Assembly (NCBI RefSeq): GCF_040869045.1
Contig: NC_090321.1
Location: 136,949,689-137,013,688, forward strand
Length of the DNA stretch: 64,000 nt
Source: Eurosta solidaginis
Taxonomy: Eukaryota; Arthropoda; Insecta; Diptera; Tephritidae
Direction: 5' to 3'
Of this stretch, positions 22,635-34,261 are shown piece after piece. The notes beneath the pieces were generated by a model that saw only the letters and a list, made by a program, of their open reading frames with translations, was not told the origin of the DNA and ran no database searches. Positions within the stretch are counted from its first letter, which is position 1, and the number at the start of each line of letters is the position of its first letter. The translations under genes and the position numbers were made by a program.

Positions 22635-23303
22635 TGTAACGAATTTCCTGCAAATCCTCTTATTTGCCCTTTTGCTAGGATCGTATCGCTAAACTGTTGA
22701 ATAAATAACTCCAATATTGAATAATGGAAAAATGGCCTTTATTAAAATACTTCACAATAACACTCAAACTGTGCAACGAATAGCTTAATAACCAAACTGA
22801 TAGCTTAAAGGAAACTGACTTTCAAAATAATAGTGCTATTGCTCGCTAGATATCGTCTTACTCGTAACTGCTTGACAATTCAAATCAAACTGAATTGCTT
22901 CTTACTCGCCTGCACCGCTTTTATAGTTTACGCTGCATACTTCTAGGCTCTTCGATTTCCAGAAGTTACTAGTTGTTTCGGCTACAAAATCGCCAGCCAC
23001 AACTACGTGCACAAATTATTGCTCTCTCTTGTGACAACTCAGATAAGGTATATGCATGTGTTTGTAGTTTACAGTCTCCCGCACACACATAAGCGTATAA
23101 GTAAATTCATCGGTGTGTGACATCTCATCTCTTGCTGCCTTGTATGTAAATGTTGCTCGTCGGAATGTGTACATATGTGTAGACGCAATTATTTATTCGT
23201 TTATGTAGATACATAATGATTGAATTATTGATGTGCATTCACGTCACTGCTTAGATCGGCTTAGAGCTGGCAGCACTCCTTAGTTTTGCTAATATTCGTA
23301 ACA
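22635..23303 (-). repeat. 3' LTR of copy A
   Basis: On the plus strand it starts TGTAACGAAT and ends ATTCGTAACA, a good terminal inverted pair. On the element's strand a purine-rich AGGTGGAGGGCAG directly precedes it (polypurine tract, 23304-23316). A TATA-like CTATAAAAGC and an AATAAA occur on the minus strand. Confidence 0.93.
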
Positions 23304-23314
23304 CTGCCCTCCAC

Positions 23315-25789
23315 CTAAGTCTGATCGTCCCGATCAGACAAATCTCTCGATCTAAACGCTGCTAGCATCGCCAAATGTACCACTCTTCTACTCCGTGGTT
23401 TCTCAATGCTTTGTATGCGGTAGATGGTATCACTGAGCTTCTTCACAATCTTGTACGGGCCTTCCCAACTGCACCGAAATTTGGATGGAACAACTTTCCG
23501 CCGGTGAGGGTTGTTTAACAGTACCAAATCTCCATTCCGGAAACCTTCCGAATTATTTTCCCTGTCGTACCTGTGTTCCATCTTACTACTCATTATTCTG
23601 GATCGTTCTCTCGCACTCTGTTGCTTGGCCAATGAAGAACTACTTTGTAGAGCTTGTTCTTGACGGATTGGCTTCACATACTCAGTATCGTTCCGACGTT
23701 TCCCAACAAAAGTGCGCGCTGGCTTGAAATCATCCTTGCATTCTTTATGAAAAATTCTTTCAGTGAATTTAGTGCGTCCATTAGGGTTTGTTGATGCCGG
23801 TCTTTTCCTCGCAGGTACTTTTAATTTCGCTTTATTTGGCACATTCGATCCATCAACCTTTGCTCGATCTACTTTCCTTGACTTTCGTGGTCTCTGTCGA
23901 ATCTCCTCGACCAGCACTCGCTTACTGCTGAACCCTTTTTCCAAACTGAAGTTAAGTGGCACATCTTGGTTCTCATAATGCATCACCCTTCTCTGCATAT
24001 CGATCTTGATGTCATGGTCAACCAAGAAATCCACTCCCAATATAACTTCATCGACGATCTCCGCCACAACGAATTTGTGTAGAACCATGACCTTCCCAAT
24101 TAGGACTTCACATATTACTTCTCCCTGAACTTGGTTATATTCGCCTGTGACCGTACGCAACCTCGCTCCAGGTAATGACTTTATTCCCCTGTAGACCAAA
24201 TCAGATCGAATCAAGGAATGAGATGCCCCCGTATCTACAGTCAGTACACGCTCTTTACCATCCACATTCCCTCTGATGGTAAGACTGCTTGATTTCCTTC
24301 CAATCTGCGACACAGATATCACAGGACATTCAACAGCCGGGGCAAGTTTTCGTTCTTTACTTTCGACACGCTCTTGCTCATTTCCGCCAGCTTTGCGTTT
24401 ACGGCCACCCACATTGTTGGAACTATTAGGACCAAGATCGCAATGACGTGCAATGTGACCTGGGTTGCCGCACTTGAAACATTTAATAACTCCGGCATTC
24501 TTCTGTTGAGATCCCCTTAGTGCTTCCAAAATTGTGTATACCCACTCCGGCCTTTCTACTTCCACACGATGAGCTTTGTATGCTGGTTTACTCAATAATG
24601 ACGCCGTTTCCTGAGTCAATGCATGGGATACCGTTTCAGAAAATGTTTGCTTTGGGTTCGCGTATGTGGCTCGCTTCGTTTCGACGTCCCGTATGCCATT
24701 TATAAAGCTTTGAATCTTCACTCTTTCCGTTTATTCCACGGGTGCGTCCGCATTTGCAAGATGAGCCAATCTTTCAATATCTGAAGCAAACTCCTGCAAT
24801 GTCTCATTTGCTTTTTGGTAGCGGTTTTTCAACTCAATTTGGAATATCTGTTTCCTATGCTCGCTTCCATAACGTCGTTCTACAGCAGCCATCAATGTTT
24901 CATAACTGTTCCGTTCGTACTCTGGAATCGTCTGTAAGATTTCCGCTGCAGGCCCTTTCAATGCCACGAACAGTGCAGCAACTTTATCTTCCGCATTCCA
25001 GTTGTTCACTGCTGCGGTCTTCTCAAACTGTAGCTTAAAGACCTGGAAAGGAACAGAACCGTCAAAGGATGGTGTTTTTACCTTTGTATTGCTTGCTGAA
25101 ACAGCTGGGCGGTTTAATTGCAACTCTTGTATACGACCTCTCAAAGCATCCACCTCGGCTTCGATTTTTTCCTCAAACTGCGTTATTTTCTCGTCCATAC
25201 GTGCTTCGAGTTTTGATGATATACGCGCCTCTTGTGCTTCGAGTTGTACTGTTATGCGTGCCTCTTGTGCTTTCAGTTGTGTCTCCATTTTTTATGTAAT
25301 CTGTGTCGACATTTCTGCCATACGCGTTTCTTGTGCTTCAATCTTCGATGTAATCTGTGTCAACATTTCTGACATACGCGTTTCTTGTGCTTCAATCTTG
25401 GATGTTATGCGTGTCTCCTGCGATTCTAGTTGTGATGCCATATATGTCTTCTGTTCTTCCATCTTGGATGTTATACGGTTCTCCTGCGATTCCATATATG
25501 TCTGCTGTTCTGCCAGTTGGGATGACACTGTCGATGTTTGAGCAGATATTGCAGCTAAAATCATGTTCAAGTCTGTACTGGTAACCGTCTGCGATGTTTC
25601 GTTCTTCTCTTCAATTTTTGTTGTCTCCTCGCCATCAAGATAAAAGACATGCTCTTCCACATCAATTCCTTCTGCTTCCATTGCTTCTCGTAGCCGTGCC
25701 TGAAGTTCGAGTTTAACGCCGCTTGTATTCAATCCACGGCTCTCCAACTCCTTCAGTTGCGGGATCTTCAATTCACTTAACTTTGCCAT
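23315..25789 (-). pseudogene. Gag-protease-integrase-tail ORF of copy A, two in-frame stops
   Basis: One frame runs from ATG at 25789 to 23315 (~825 codons), broken only by TAA near 25292-25294 and TAA near 24731 (a TAC codon in copies B and D). Order: a SAP-type motif at residues 1-43 (LSELKIPQLK, RGLNTSG); long coiled coil of repeated QESQETRITSK-type units; capsid-like FKLQFEKTAA..LKGPAAEIL; zinc knuckle CFKCGNPGHIARHC near 24450; protease LTVDTGASHSLI near 24235; a basic linker; then an integrase C-terminal GPY-type module (GDLVLL, SWEGPYKIV). RT, RNase H and integrase core are missing between protease and tail, with no frame loss there. Confidence 0.88.
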
Positions 25790-25823
25790 GTCCTTGTTGT
25801 CCTCTAGAATTTATTCAACAATT

Positions 25824-25840
25824 CCTCTTCTGACACCAAT
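25824..25840 (-). other. Primer-binding site of copy A
   Basis: On the minus strand, directly after the 5' LTR, the sequence reads ATTGGTGTCAGAAGAGG. TGGTGTCAGAAG resembles the leucine-tRNA-type primer site of several Ty3 elements (tentative). Confidence 0.65.
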
Positions 25841-26509
25841 TGTAACGAATTTCCTGCAAATCCTCTTATTTGCCCTTTTGCTAGGATCGTATCGCTAAAC
25901 TGTTGAATAAATAACTCCAATATTGAATAATGGAAAAATGGCCTTTATTAAAATACTTCACAATAACACTCAAACTGTGCAACGAATAGCTTAATAACCA
26001 AACTGGTAGCTTAAAGGAAACTGACTTTCAAAATAATAGTGCTATTGCTCGCTAGATTTCGTCTTACTTGTAACTGCTTGACAATTCAAATCAAACTGAA
26101 TTGCTTCTTACTCGCCTGCACCGCTTTTATAGTTTACGCTGCATACTTCTAGGCTCTTCGATTTCCAGAAGTTACTAGTTGTTTCGGCTACAAAATCGCC
26201 AGCCACAACTACGTGCACAAATTATTGCTCTCTCTTGTGACAACTCAGATAAGGTATATGCATGTGTTTGTAGTTTACAGTCTCCCGCACACACATAAGC
26301 GTATAAGTAAATTCATCGGTGTGTGACATCTCATCTCTTGCTGCCTTGTATGTAAATGTTGCTCGTCGGAATGTGTACATATGTGTAGACGCAATTATTT
26401 ATTCGTTTATGTAGATACATAATGATTGAATTATTGATGTGCATTCACGTCACTGCTTAGATCGGCTTAGAGCTGGCAGCACTCCTTAGTTTTGCTAATA
26501 TTCGTAACA
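25841..26509 (-). repeat. 5' LTR of copy A
   Basis: Same length as the 3' LTR. Differences noted: A/G in CAAACTGATAG, A/T in CTAGATATCG, C/T in CTTACTCGT. The transcript would start here and run leftward. Confidence 0.93.
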
Positions 26510-26716
26510 ATATGTAGGCCGGTATGCATATACGTATGTACATATATACATAGTATGCATCATACCAGCACATGCACACAGCTTAGTGCAGTTTGACAAA
26601 ACAAAACAATAAGATCGCAAACAAAATGAGAAAGGAACGCAAAAGAATGCAAACTAAATAATTATGCAAAATGCGTAAGAAACAAAGCGGCTTAGGCAAG
26701 TCGAGAAAACTATAAA
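26510..26716. other. No gene seen
   Basis: Short flank between copy A and the next repeat. It contains ATACATATGTAC-type microsatellite-like sequence and nothing coding. Confidence 0.4.
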
Positions 26717-28212
26717 AAAATAGTAATAACAGAAAAAAAATCTTAATCTTTAGAGAGTAGTTAATGCTAGTTGGTAAATATATTGAACAAAAAGACACGA
26801 TGTGATCGCCTGCATTGTCTTTCTCATCTATTGCTCTCGGTCATCTCACTCTCGCACAGCAACACTCTCCGAAGTTCTCTCCGTATTTGTTGCTTGATCA
26901 GCTCTGTCTAAGCGATCCAAATGTTCCGCCGTTCCTGCCTTATTATGTATTTTCTATTTCTTTGCTTCCTTTAATGCAAATTAGGTCACTGACCTCTTTC
27001 CAGTTCAATCACAGACGGTACCTCATATGGCCAGCCAATACATACGGTAGACTGTTGGACTACATCAAAAAATCTACAGTTTGGGTGTTGTGGTTGTTGC
27101 TCGGCACAACACGGTTGTTTTGCATGTCTATTTGTTGTGGGCTATGTATGCTGGTGTTGTTGCTGTTATTTTCCTCTCGGATTGGTGGTAAATCCAAGTT
27201 TTTAAACAAACCGAGATTCAGTCTTTTTGCCTCCCGCTGACAGGAATCTGCGAAATAACCAAATGCACAAACAATGCAAGTTAAGTAATGTGAAATGCAT
27301 ATGCATATGTACATATATAGCTTAAAAACATCGAATACCTATGTATGTATGTCTACTTCATGCATCTTCAAGTGTGGTTAGATTTTATTTAATATGTCAC
27401 ATTTTCGAATTTGAAAATAAATTTCGATTTGGCTAATTTTCGCTAACTTAAATTTCACTTCTATGCTATCTTGCCAAAACAGCGTATGTTTAAAATTTGT
27501 GTTTTTTTCTCTTTTCTTTTATTTTCTTTTCTATCATTCTAATTAAAATTCCTAGCAATTTTTCTTTCTTATTTTGCAATTACCTACACTTGAATTTACA
27601 CTTATTTTTAAATAGCAGGAAGTCACTTTATAGTAAAAAAGCTTATCTCGGTTTTTTTTTTTTTTTGGCGGGATACTGTTGGACAAAAAGATATGTTGTT
27701 GAAAGTTTTTCTGGTTCCGGTAAGCTGTTGACCGTTAGTTGTTTTTAACGTATCGGTTCGTTCACCGTTTACTTGCACTGTAACAATTTTTTTTTCTTTT
27801 TCTAAACATATAAAATTTTTCTTTCTCTTATCGTCACTTAAAAACTCTGATATTTTTTTTTTTAGTAAATTTTTTTTTCTTGTACTGTAAATCTTATTAT
27901 AGTTTTTTTTCTCTTTCACTACACTTTTGTTAATTTTTATTTTTGTTTGCGGCGCGTACACCGAGCCGCATTAAATTGTGGACACCTTGACACGAAATTC
28001 GTTTTGCTTCCGATTGCTATCGGCGATCACACCGCCTGGTTTCGCGATGTAGTTCACTCAAATTGCCAGCTAATATCGTAGCTACGCCTGCGCGTCGAGC
28101 TACCCATCCACGCTTACACATACACCTATACACACGCTTTCACTCAGACGGTTGATTTGGGGATAACATAAACACGCACAACATACATACAGATAATAAG
28201 GCTGTCGTTACA
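26717..28212 (+). repeat. Non-coding repeat, copy 2 (virus-free)
   Basis: Collinear with 738-966 plus 8361-8739, reading through the errantivirus target uninterrupted (TTATTATGTATTTTCTATTTC near 26938-26958). It then carries the segment 27309-27456 inverted relative to copy 1, about 690 bp absent from copy 1 (27457-28148, with T-rich runs), and the shared end GTCGTTAC at 28212. The edges GTAATAACAG and CTGTCGTTAC are weakly inverted. No protein recognised. It may be a foldback-type or other DNA element. Confidence 0.7.
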
Positions 28213-28257
28213 AACACAATAACACAATAACAAAACCAATAAGAGAATTTGCAATAA
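28213..28257 (-). repeat. Inverted scrap of a Penelope-like element tail
   Basis: ACACAATAACAAAACCAATAAGAGAATTTGC is the reverse complement of 29455-29490 in the tail of the Penelope-like fragment. Inverted 5' scraps are common in this class. Confidence 0.6.
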
Positions 28258-29235
28258 TCTATATATTAATACGCTAACCAAATTTCCATACAATCAATTT
28301 ACAGGCTGTTTCGCATAGTTAGCGTACGTAAAATCATATAAAAGTTATATGAATCGATTCGTATGGATCAGCCGCAGTGCATAGGCCTATTTTTGTTAAC
28401 AAATATTACTCTATTTGTTTATAATTAATAGAAAAAGTTTTTTGTAAATTCGAAAATCTCTGCAAGTATCGAAATTGCCATCTGTAATACCCATTATGTT
28501 CACAAAACCCCCTGAATTCCAAACTACAAAAGCTGCATTGTCGCGTTGCTCAAATGTTTCATCTCTACATATATATATTCGTACGCGCCAAACGGTGAGA
28601 GAACTACTGATTCATTCATTTTCAGTTCAAATAAAATATTGTTTCCCATTGTTGCCACTTACCTATATTGGTCTGTACCAAAATCCTTAAAAAATTTTTC
28701 TAAAATAATTGTTAGCGCACAAAAAACTTTAAAGAGAAGTAATAACATAACCGGCCTATTTTTTTGGACAAATTTTACTTACACGTAAATGCATAGGTCT
28801 TTATTTAACAGATTCTTTGTTTTTTATTTTAGGTGCTTTCAAAAAAACATGAAATAACAAATAATGAGTCAACTTTTGTTCAAACTCTCTAAATTTATTT
28901 ATTTATAACAATTAATTGCAAATTTGACCCAAAATGTTTTTTGCATTTCCATATTTTATGCTCATTTTAGATATAGCACGTCTTATACTGAACAAAAATA
29001 AATAAATTTGCTACAAAGATATTACATTAAAATTTGTATATTGTCTTTTATGCTAATTTATTTTGATATTAATTATTTTGTTTTATTTTATTATCTTTTA
29101 TTTCAACTTAGTTTATCATTATTTAAATGCAACTTGATTGAATCGGAAAATTTCACGTTGTATATTAAACGAAAAAAACGACCCAAAACGTTTTCGATTT
29201 TAGGTCGAAATATTGCATAGGCCGTATATTACTCT
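28258..29235 (+). repeat. Duplicated ~950-bp unit, first copy
   Basis: Starts CTATATATTAATACGCTAAC and is recognisably repeated from 29703 to about 30620 with scattered differences and some indels (for example a different middle at 28460-28620). No coding sequence. Origin unknown. Confidence 0.7.
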
Positions 29236-29702
29236 ACTATGCGCTTGAGAAGAAACATGCCATAAGTGAAGACAATTTCAAATTAATTAAATCGGAAACA
29301 AACATTAATAAACTAAATATTTTAGAATCCTTGCATATTTATGTAAATAAAAATGTTTCTGTTAATAGGGATATTGGTCCACTGTACTCTAGCCTTTTTA
29401 CCGCTTTCCAACAAACTTAAAAATTATTTTGTTATCACAATTATTATTATTGCAAATTCTCTTATTGGTTTTGTTATTGTATTATTGTGTTATTATTTGT
29501 TGTATTGTTTTATGACGGACAGCGGCTAGTTGAACGCTATCGACTGAGGAAGGCACAACGATAGTGCCGAAACAATTGTATTATTTATTTATTATTTTGA
29601 ATAATAAAATATAAAAAATATAAGTGACTAATAAGGTGTTTGCGTTTTATTTATTTCTCTTGTGAAAAAGTCACTTAGCACTCAAAACAAAATAATTAAT
29701 TA
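29236..29702 (+). mobile_element. 3' fragment of a second Penelope-like element
   Basis: 29236-29400 codes for the same C-terminus as the minus-strand piece at 32044-32799 (LEKKHAISED, INKLNILESL, NVSVNRDIG), here with stops. The tail holds a CTGAGGA / GAAA hammerhead-like core at 29544-29572 and an A/T-rich end. It sits exactly between two copies of the 950-bp unit. Confidence 0.7.
29544..29572 (+). ncRNA. Hammerhead-like core in the second Penelope-like element
   Basis: CTGAGGA, stem AGGCAC / GTGCC(G) with loop AACGATA, then GAAA followed by palindromic ACAATTGT and A. This fits the core with a minimal stem III and a GTA cleavage triplet. Stem I pairing is poor by eye. Confidence 0.4.
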
Positions 29703-30620
29703 TCTATATATTAATACGCTAACAAAATTTCCCTACAATCAATTGACTGGCTGTTTCGCATACTTAGCATACGTATAATCATATAAAAGTTATATGAATC
29801 GATTCGTATTGATCAGCCGCAGTGCATAGGCCTATTTTTGTTAGCAAATATTACTCTATTTGTTTATAATTAATTGAAATTTTTTTTTGTAAATTCGAAC
29901 AATTCATACAAATATCGTAATTCATTTTCGTGCACAAGCGCGCCATCTTTGGGAACAATTATATAAGTGTTCTAATGCGAATTTCAAAGGCCCAAACCTT
30001 TATGCACAAGCGCGTCTTTGGGAACTATTATCTAAGTGTTCTAATGTGAATTTCAAATTTTATGTATCCCCGCTAAATTCGAAGGCACAAACGTTTCACC
30101 GACATACAAATATGGTTTCCCATTGTTGCCACTTACCTATAATTGCCTCTACCAAAATCCTAAAAAATGTTTCCAAAATAATTCTTAGCGTACCAAAAAA
30201 TCTTAAATAAAATTAATTTTTGACCGGCCCATTTTTTGTGGCAAACTTCACTTACACGTAAATACATAAGTCTTTATTTAACAGATTCTTTGTTTTTTAT
30301 TTTAGTTGTTTTCAATAAAACATGAAATCACAAATAATGAGTTAACTTTTGTTGAAACTAACTAATTTAATTGCAAATTTGCTCGAAAATATTTTTGCAT
30401 TTGCAGATTTAATCCTTATTTTAGATAAAGTACGTCTTATACTGAACAAAAAAAAAAAACAGTTACAAAAATATAACATTACATGTTTTACATTGCCTTT
30501 TATGCTAATTACGAAACAAAAAAACGTCCCAAAAACGTTTTTGATTTTAGGTCAAAGCGGCAACCGACATCATTGCGGCCGTATTGCATAGGCAGTATAT
30601 TACCCACTATATTTATTATT
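29703..30620 (+). repeat. Duplicated ~950-bp unit, second copy
   Basis: Direct repeat of 28258-29235 (shared phrases TATGAATCGATTCGTAT, GATCAGCCGCAGTGCATAGG, CATTGTTGCCACTTACC, TTTATTTAACAGATTC). No gene. Confidence 0.7.
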
Positions 30621-31637
30621 AGGCTAACTTTGTTGGATTATATATCCATTAATCGGAAGCTTAGATCCAATAACCCTAATTTGTTTATGTCGCTTAAAGT
30701 TATGAAATCAATTTTATTTTAGTAAATATGTTTGCGTGAATAATTTCAATATTTTTGTTTGTTTTTCTTTTCTTCCTAATTTATTCTGCTTTGTTATATC
30801 TTAGTATTATATTGTTCACAAACGATATTTTATGGTAGATATGGTCATATATATTAATGAAATGGAGTGTTTACAAATTTAATACAAATTAATTACGTAT
30901 ATGGATCTCAATGGGAAACCCAACATTAAATATCCGAACATTAGAATCTTCATATTTCTACATTGATCACATTAAAACCCGTAAAAAAGTCTAAGTGCAC
31001 TTATTGCGTTTTTAAATGGAGCTGTTTGTTCACTTCACTTAATTTTTTCGCAATTTAAGTACTTTATTTTTTCTTTAAATAAACATTTTTTTAGTAAACT
31101 CTGCCTTCTTTCTCATTACATAATTTTTTATATTTTTATTTTATTTTTTATGAAGGTAGAGGATACCTACTAGGTACTTCTATTTGAAATTTTTGTTTTG
31201 TGTCACACTTACATATTAGATACGTATTTATACAAAATTAAACGGGTGGCGTGAAATAGGCTAAATTCTTTTAGCAAATCTCTTCGTTTTTAACTAATGT
31301 TTTTTGAATTATGACACTATTGAGGTAAATGGACGATATATGTATATGGGTGATATAGGCCTACTGGGGAACCGATCTCCCAAAACTAACTTCCGTAGCG
31401 CGCCAACGGGGACCTTCCGGGTGTGGAAAGACCTATTTTTCAATTCAATTTCAAGTAATTTCATCATAATTCTATGTCAATTTCATTTGATTTTACATAA
31501 TTTTTATATTTTGGTTTAAGGAGCTCCATACCAAAACGTTATAATTACGTGTGAAAAGTTGATGCATAGACTGAGTTGAAAAAAATACACGTTGGTCGAA
31601 TTTCGACCACAGGCGATACTAGTATTTATTATTAGGT
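30621..31637. other. No gene recognised
   Basis: AT-rich DNA without a supported ORF. 31563-31596 (ATGCATAGACTGAGTTG...) is repeated at 32060-32093 next to the minus-strand Penelope-like fragment. Confidence 0.4.
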
Positions 31638-31640
31638 TAA

Positions 31641-31881
31641 GGGCCTCATTCTCTATTTCGAAACGAACGTTCATTTCGCCTCAGAGACGAATCGCAAGTG
31701 TATTTGCACTATGTAAAACGATGGTAACATATCATTTGACAATTGCTTTCGCTTTCCTGTTTCGACATATAGTAAGAAACATAAAAACGAACGAAAAGGA
31801 TAGGGAATACCATTGCTAAACGAAATAGTTTGGAGGCGAATCGTTTGTCTGAGCTATCGTTCGCAATACAGAATGAAGCCC
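31641..31881. mobile_element. MITE with TAA target duplication, PIF/Harbinger-like
   Basis: 241 bp. Left end GGGCCTCATTCTCTATT and right end AATACAGAATGAAGCCC are inverted with two mismatches. TAA flanks both sides (31638-31640, 31882-31884). A second inner inverted pair (CGCCTCAGAGACGAATCG versus GGCGAATCGTTTGTCTGAG) is visible. A 3-bp TWA-type duplication suggests PIF/Harbinger mobilisation (family knowledge, not proven). Confidence 0.65.
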
Positions 31882-32043
31882 TAACTTTTTTCGATTATAA
31901 TATGCACATTACATTGATTCGAAAATATGCCAATTACATTATAACGTCTTAGGTTAAATTCAAAATTTTAATGATAACTTTAAGTAAGATAGATCAGTTT
32001 GCTATATTTCCACCCACTGCTCAACTATTAACGCATTATTGCA

Positions 32044-32850
32044 CTACCCCAACACTGGATGCATAGAGTGAGTTGAAAAAAATACAAGTGGCAAAAAGGC
32101 TAGAGTACAGTAACCAATATCCCTATTAACAGCAACATTTTTATTTACATATTTATGCAAGGATTCTAAAATATTTAGTTTATTAATATTTGATTCCGAT
32201 TTAATTAATTTCAAATCGTCTTCACTTATAGCATATTTCTTCTCAAGTGCATGTTCGGCTATTCCACTTTTTGGTTCGATGTTCTTAATATATTTCAGAT
32301 GCTCGTTTATCCTTGTGCGTATTGTGCGCGTTGAGCCCGTCACTGAATAAACCCCCGGTTTATCCAAACTGTGACACTTGTCTTTCATAGATTTTAGCAA
32401 AGATTTATTATTACTTTTTGGGACAACTTTTATGTCTGATTTCTTGAAAAATTTTTTAATATATTTAAAATATTGTTCATTGTACGTAATGCTACAAAAA
32501 CGATATTCATCTTTTTTTCTGCAATCTCTTCTTGCTTTTTTATTTAGGTGTTTGCTTATTAATTGCTGGATGCTGTTGCGGCAATATCCATTCATTTCAG
32601 CGATGTTCATTATTTTCTCTTTTTCTCTTTCAAATGCGATGCAGCTGATCGGAACGTTTATAAGACGATGAGCCATAGAGTTAAATGCCGCTAGTTTGTG
32701 GGAGTAATGATGGTTGGATTCTATAGGGATGAACCGATCAGTTGTTGTTGGTTTTCGATAAATATCGAATTCGATAACTCCATCATCGTTATGTGTCAAT
32801 TTAAGGTCCAGAAAGGCAATTCCATATTTTCTTCACATTCATAAGTGATT
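32044..32850 (-). pseudogene. Penelope-like element fragment: RT thumb and GIY-YIG-type end
   Basis: A 251-residue minus-strand frame (32044-32799) starts inside the RT C-terminal part (FDIYRKPTTTDRFIP) and runs into a region (KPGVYSVTGS, IRTRINEHLK) matching the position and wording of a Penelope GIY-YIG domain, though GIY-YIG itself is degenerate. Catalytic RT motifs upstream are absent. It is the same family as 29236-29702. Truncated and inactive. Confidence 0.75.
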
Positions 32851-34055
32851 TGGATAGAACTATCAATTGAATTAAATAAACGTAACGTTCAAAAATGTCG
32901 AGAGAGTGTTCAAAAGACACGTTTTGACCTATACTGATGATGCGTTTAAAAAATATATACGCTGCAAACGTTTCAAAATTTAATTAGGCAATCTTAATTT
33001 TTGTGATAAAATTGCGCAAAAATCAAGCTACATACACTCCTTTCTGTATTTCTAATAATTGAAGAAGTGTAAATTAAAGTACTTTTTCAAATAGGGGCCC
33101 TCTTTTAAGCCCCCATTCTCGTGTGCTTCCAAAATACAACCTGGATCTAAGGGCGGCAGATTTGATAGCTGCCAAAACATCCTCCACCATGGTTAATTCC
33201 TAAAAGTGAAGCCTTTTTCTATTTCTGCCTTTCCATACCTGCCTGTCAAATAAGCCGACAGAGGAATGTTTGTCACGAATTACCATGGCCCGCATTACGT
33301 TTTACAATCAGTGACAGATCCATTTTAACTCAAACGATAACTATGTAACTGTCAAACTATTTTTAAAAAATATAATAAATTATAGATCTAACGAATACTA
33401 TTTGACGCTAGTTAACATATGTATGTTATTAATACGACCCACCATTTCAGAGCTATTGTGACTTTAAAACTGAGTTTCGATCACGAATCGTGAATCATAA
33501 TACGGACCCACAGAATGGAAGACAAATTTGTTTGTTTGCTAGCGGTAAATAAATTGGATTGCCATGAGTTGCCCATCTGTCTTTCAAACCAACTTTCCTT
33601 TTAAATGTGTTTATAGAAAATCAGGCTACATTAACATTCATTTTTAAAATCTAGTTAATAGAGAAAAATGAGCAGTCTGTTAAGCAAATATTTTAAAATA
33701 TATAAATAATGCAAAATATCAGTTGTTTATGAAAATGTTTCAAAAACACTATTGAGCGAATGATTTAAGTAATCGAACTGCGTTTTAACAGGTGTTCGAG
33801 ACCGTTTCCTATTGTGAACCGTTTTTTTAAATATTCGTCATTTGTATGAATTCACAATTAATATTTCATTTTAAACTTTTATAGTTTTATTATTTAATAT
33901 ACCATTTTAAACTTTTCGCTGTGGTAAATAACATATAAAAGGATACACGATTGAAAATTTTGGTTTATATTTTAAAATTTTTAGTCTACATATATGACCA
34001 AACTTTTTTTGGTTTTAAATGCAGACAAGTTTAAAAAAGCAGCTCATATGACTGG
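32851..34055. other. No gene recognised
   Basis: AT-rich DNA. No ORF resembles a protein I know and no repeat from elsewhere in the window was noticed. It may be RyR intron. Confidence 0.4.
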
Positions 34056-34235
34056 TTGTGAATTGTTGTTGTTATAGCGATAAGGTTGCTCCCCGAAAGC
34101 TTTGGGGAGTGTTATCGATGTGATGGTCCTTTGCCGGATACAGATCCGGTACGCTCCGGTAACACAGCTTCATTAAGGTGCTAGTCCGACCATCTCGGGA
34201 ATGATTTATATGGCCACATTAAACCTTCAGTCTAT
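34056..34235 (+). repeat. Tephritid-type repeat 'R', 5' part
   Basis: TTGTTGTTGTTATAGCGATAAGG...GGGGAGTGTTATCGATG...CCGACCATCTCGGGA matches 42140-42245 and 49377-49520. The copy stops after CCACATTAAACCTTC. The family recurs three times here and is one I associate with tephritid genomes. Confidence 0.65.
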
Positions 34236-34261
34236 ACCTTTTATTTTCGCGAAAGAAATAC

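Larger units (their letters stand above)
22635..26509 (-). mobile_element. Non-autonomous LTR retrotransposon (gag-protease only), copy A
   Basis: 3.9-kb element on the minus strand with two 669-bp LTRs (22635-23303 and 25841-26509) and a 4-bp target duplication ATAT (22631-22634, 26510-26513). I count three differences between the LTRs, so insertion was recent. The interior encodes Gag, a CCHC knuckle and an aspartic protease, and then jumps to the C-terminal tail of an integrase. RT, RNase H and the integrase core are absent. Three other copies lie in this window. The lineage looks mdg3/Ty3-like from the protease and integrase tail (inference). Confidence 0.9.

Noticed and set aside
25002..25541. 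Long plus-strand frames opposite the coiled-coil of copy A (also 61151-61594 opposite copy B).
   Set aside because: They are cysteine/serine-rich shadows of the repeated coiled-coil codons on the minus strand.
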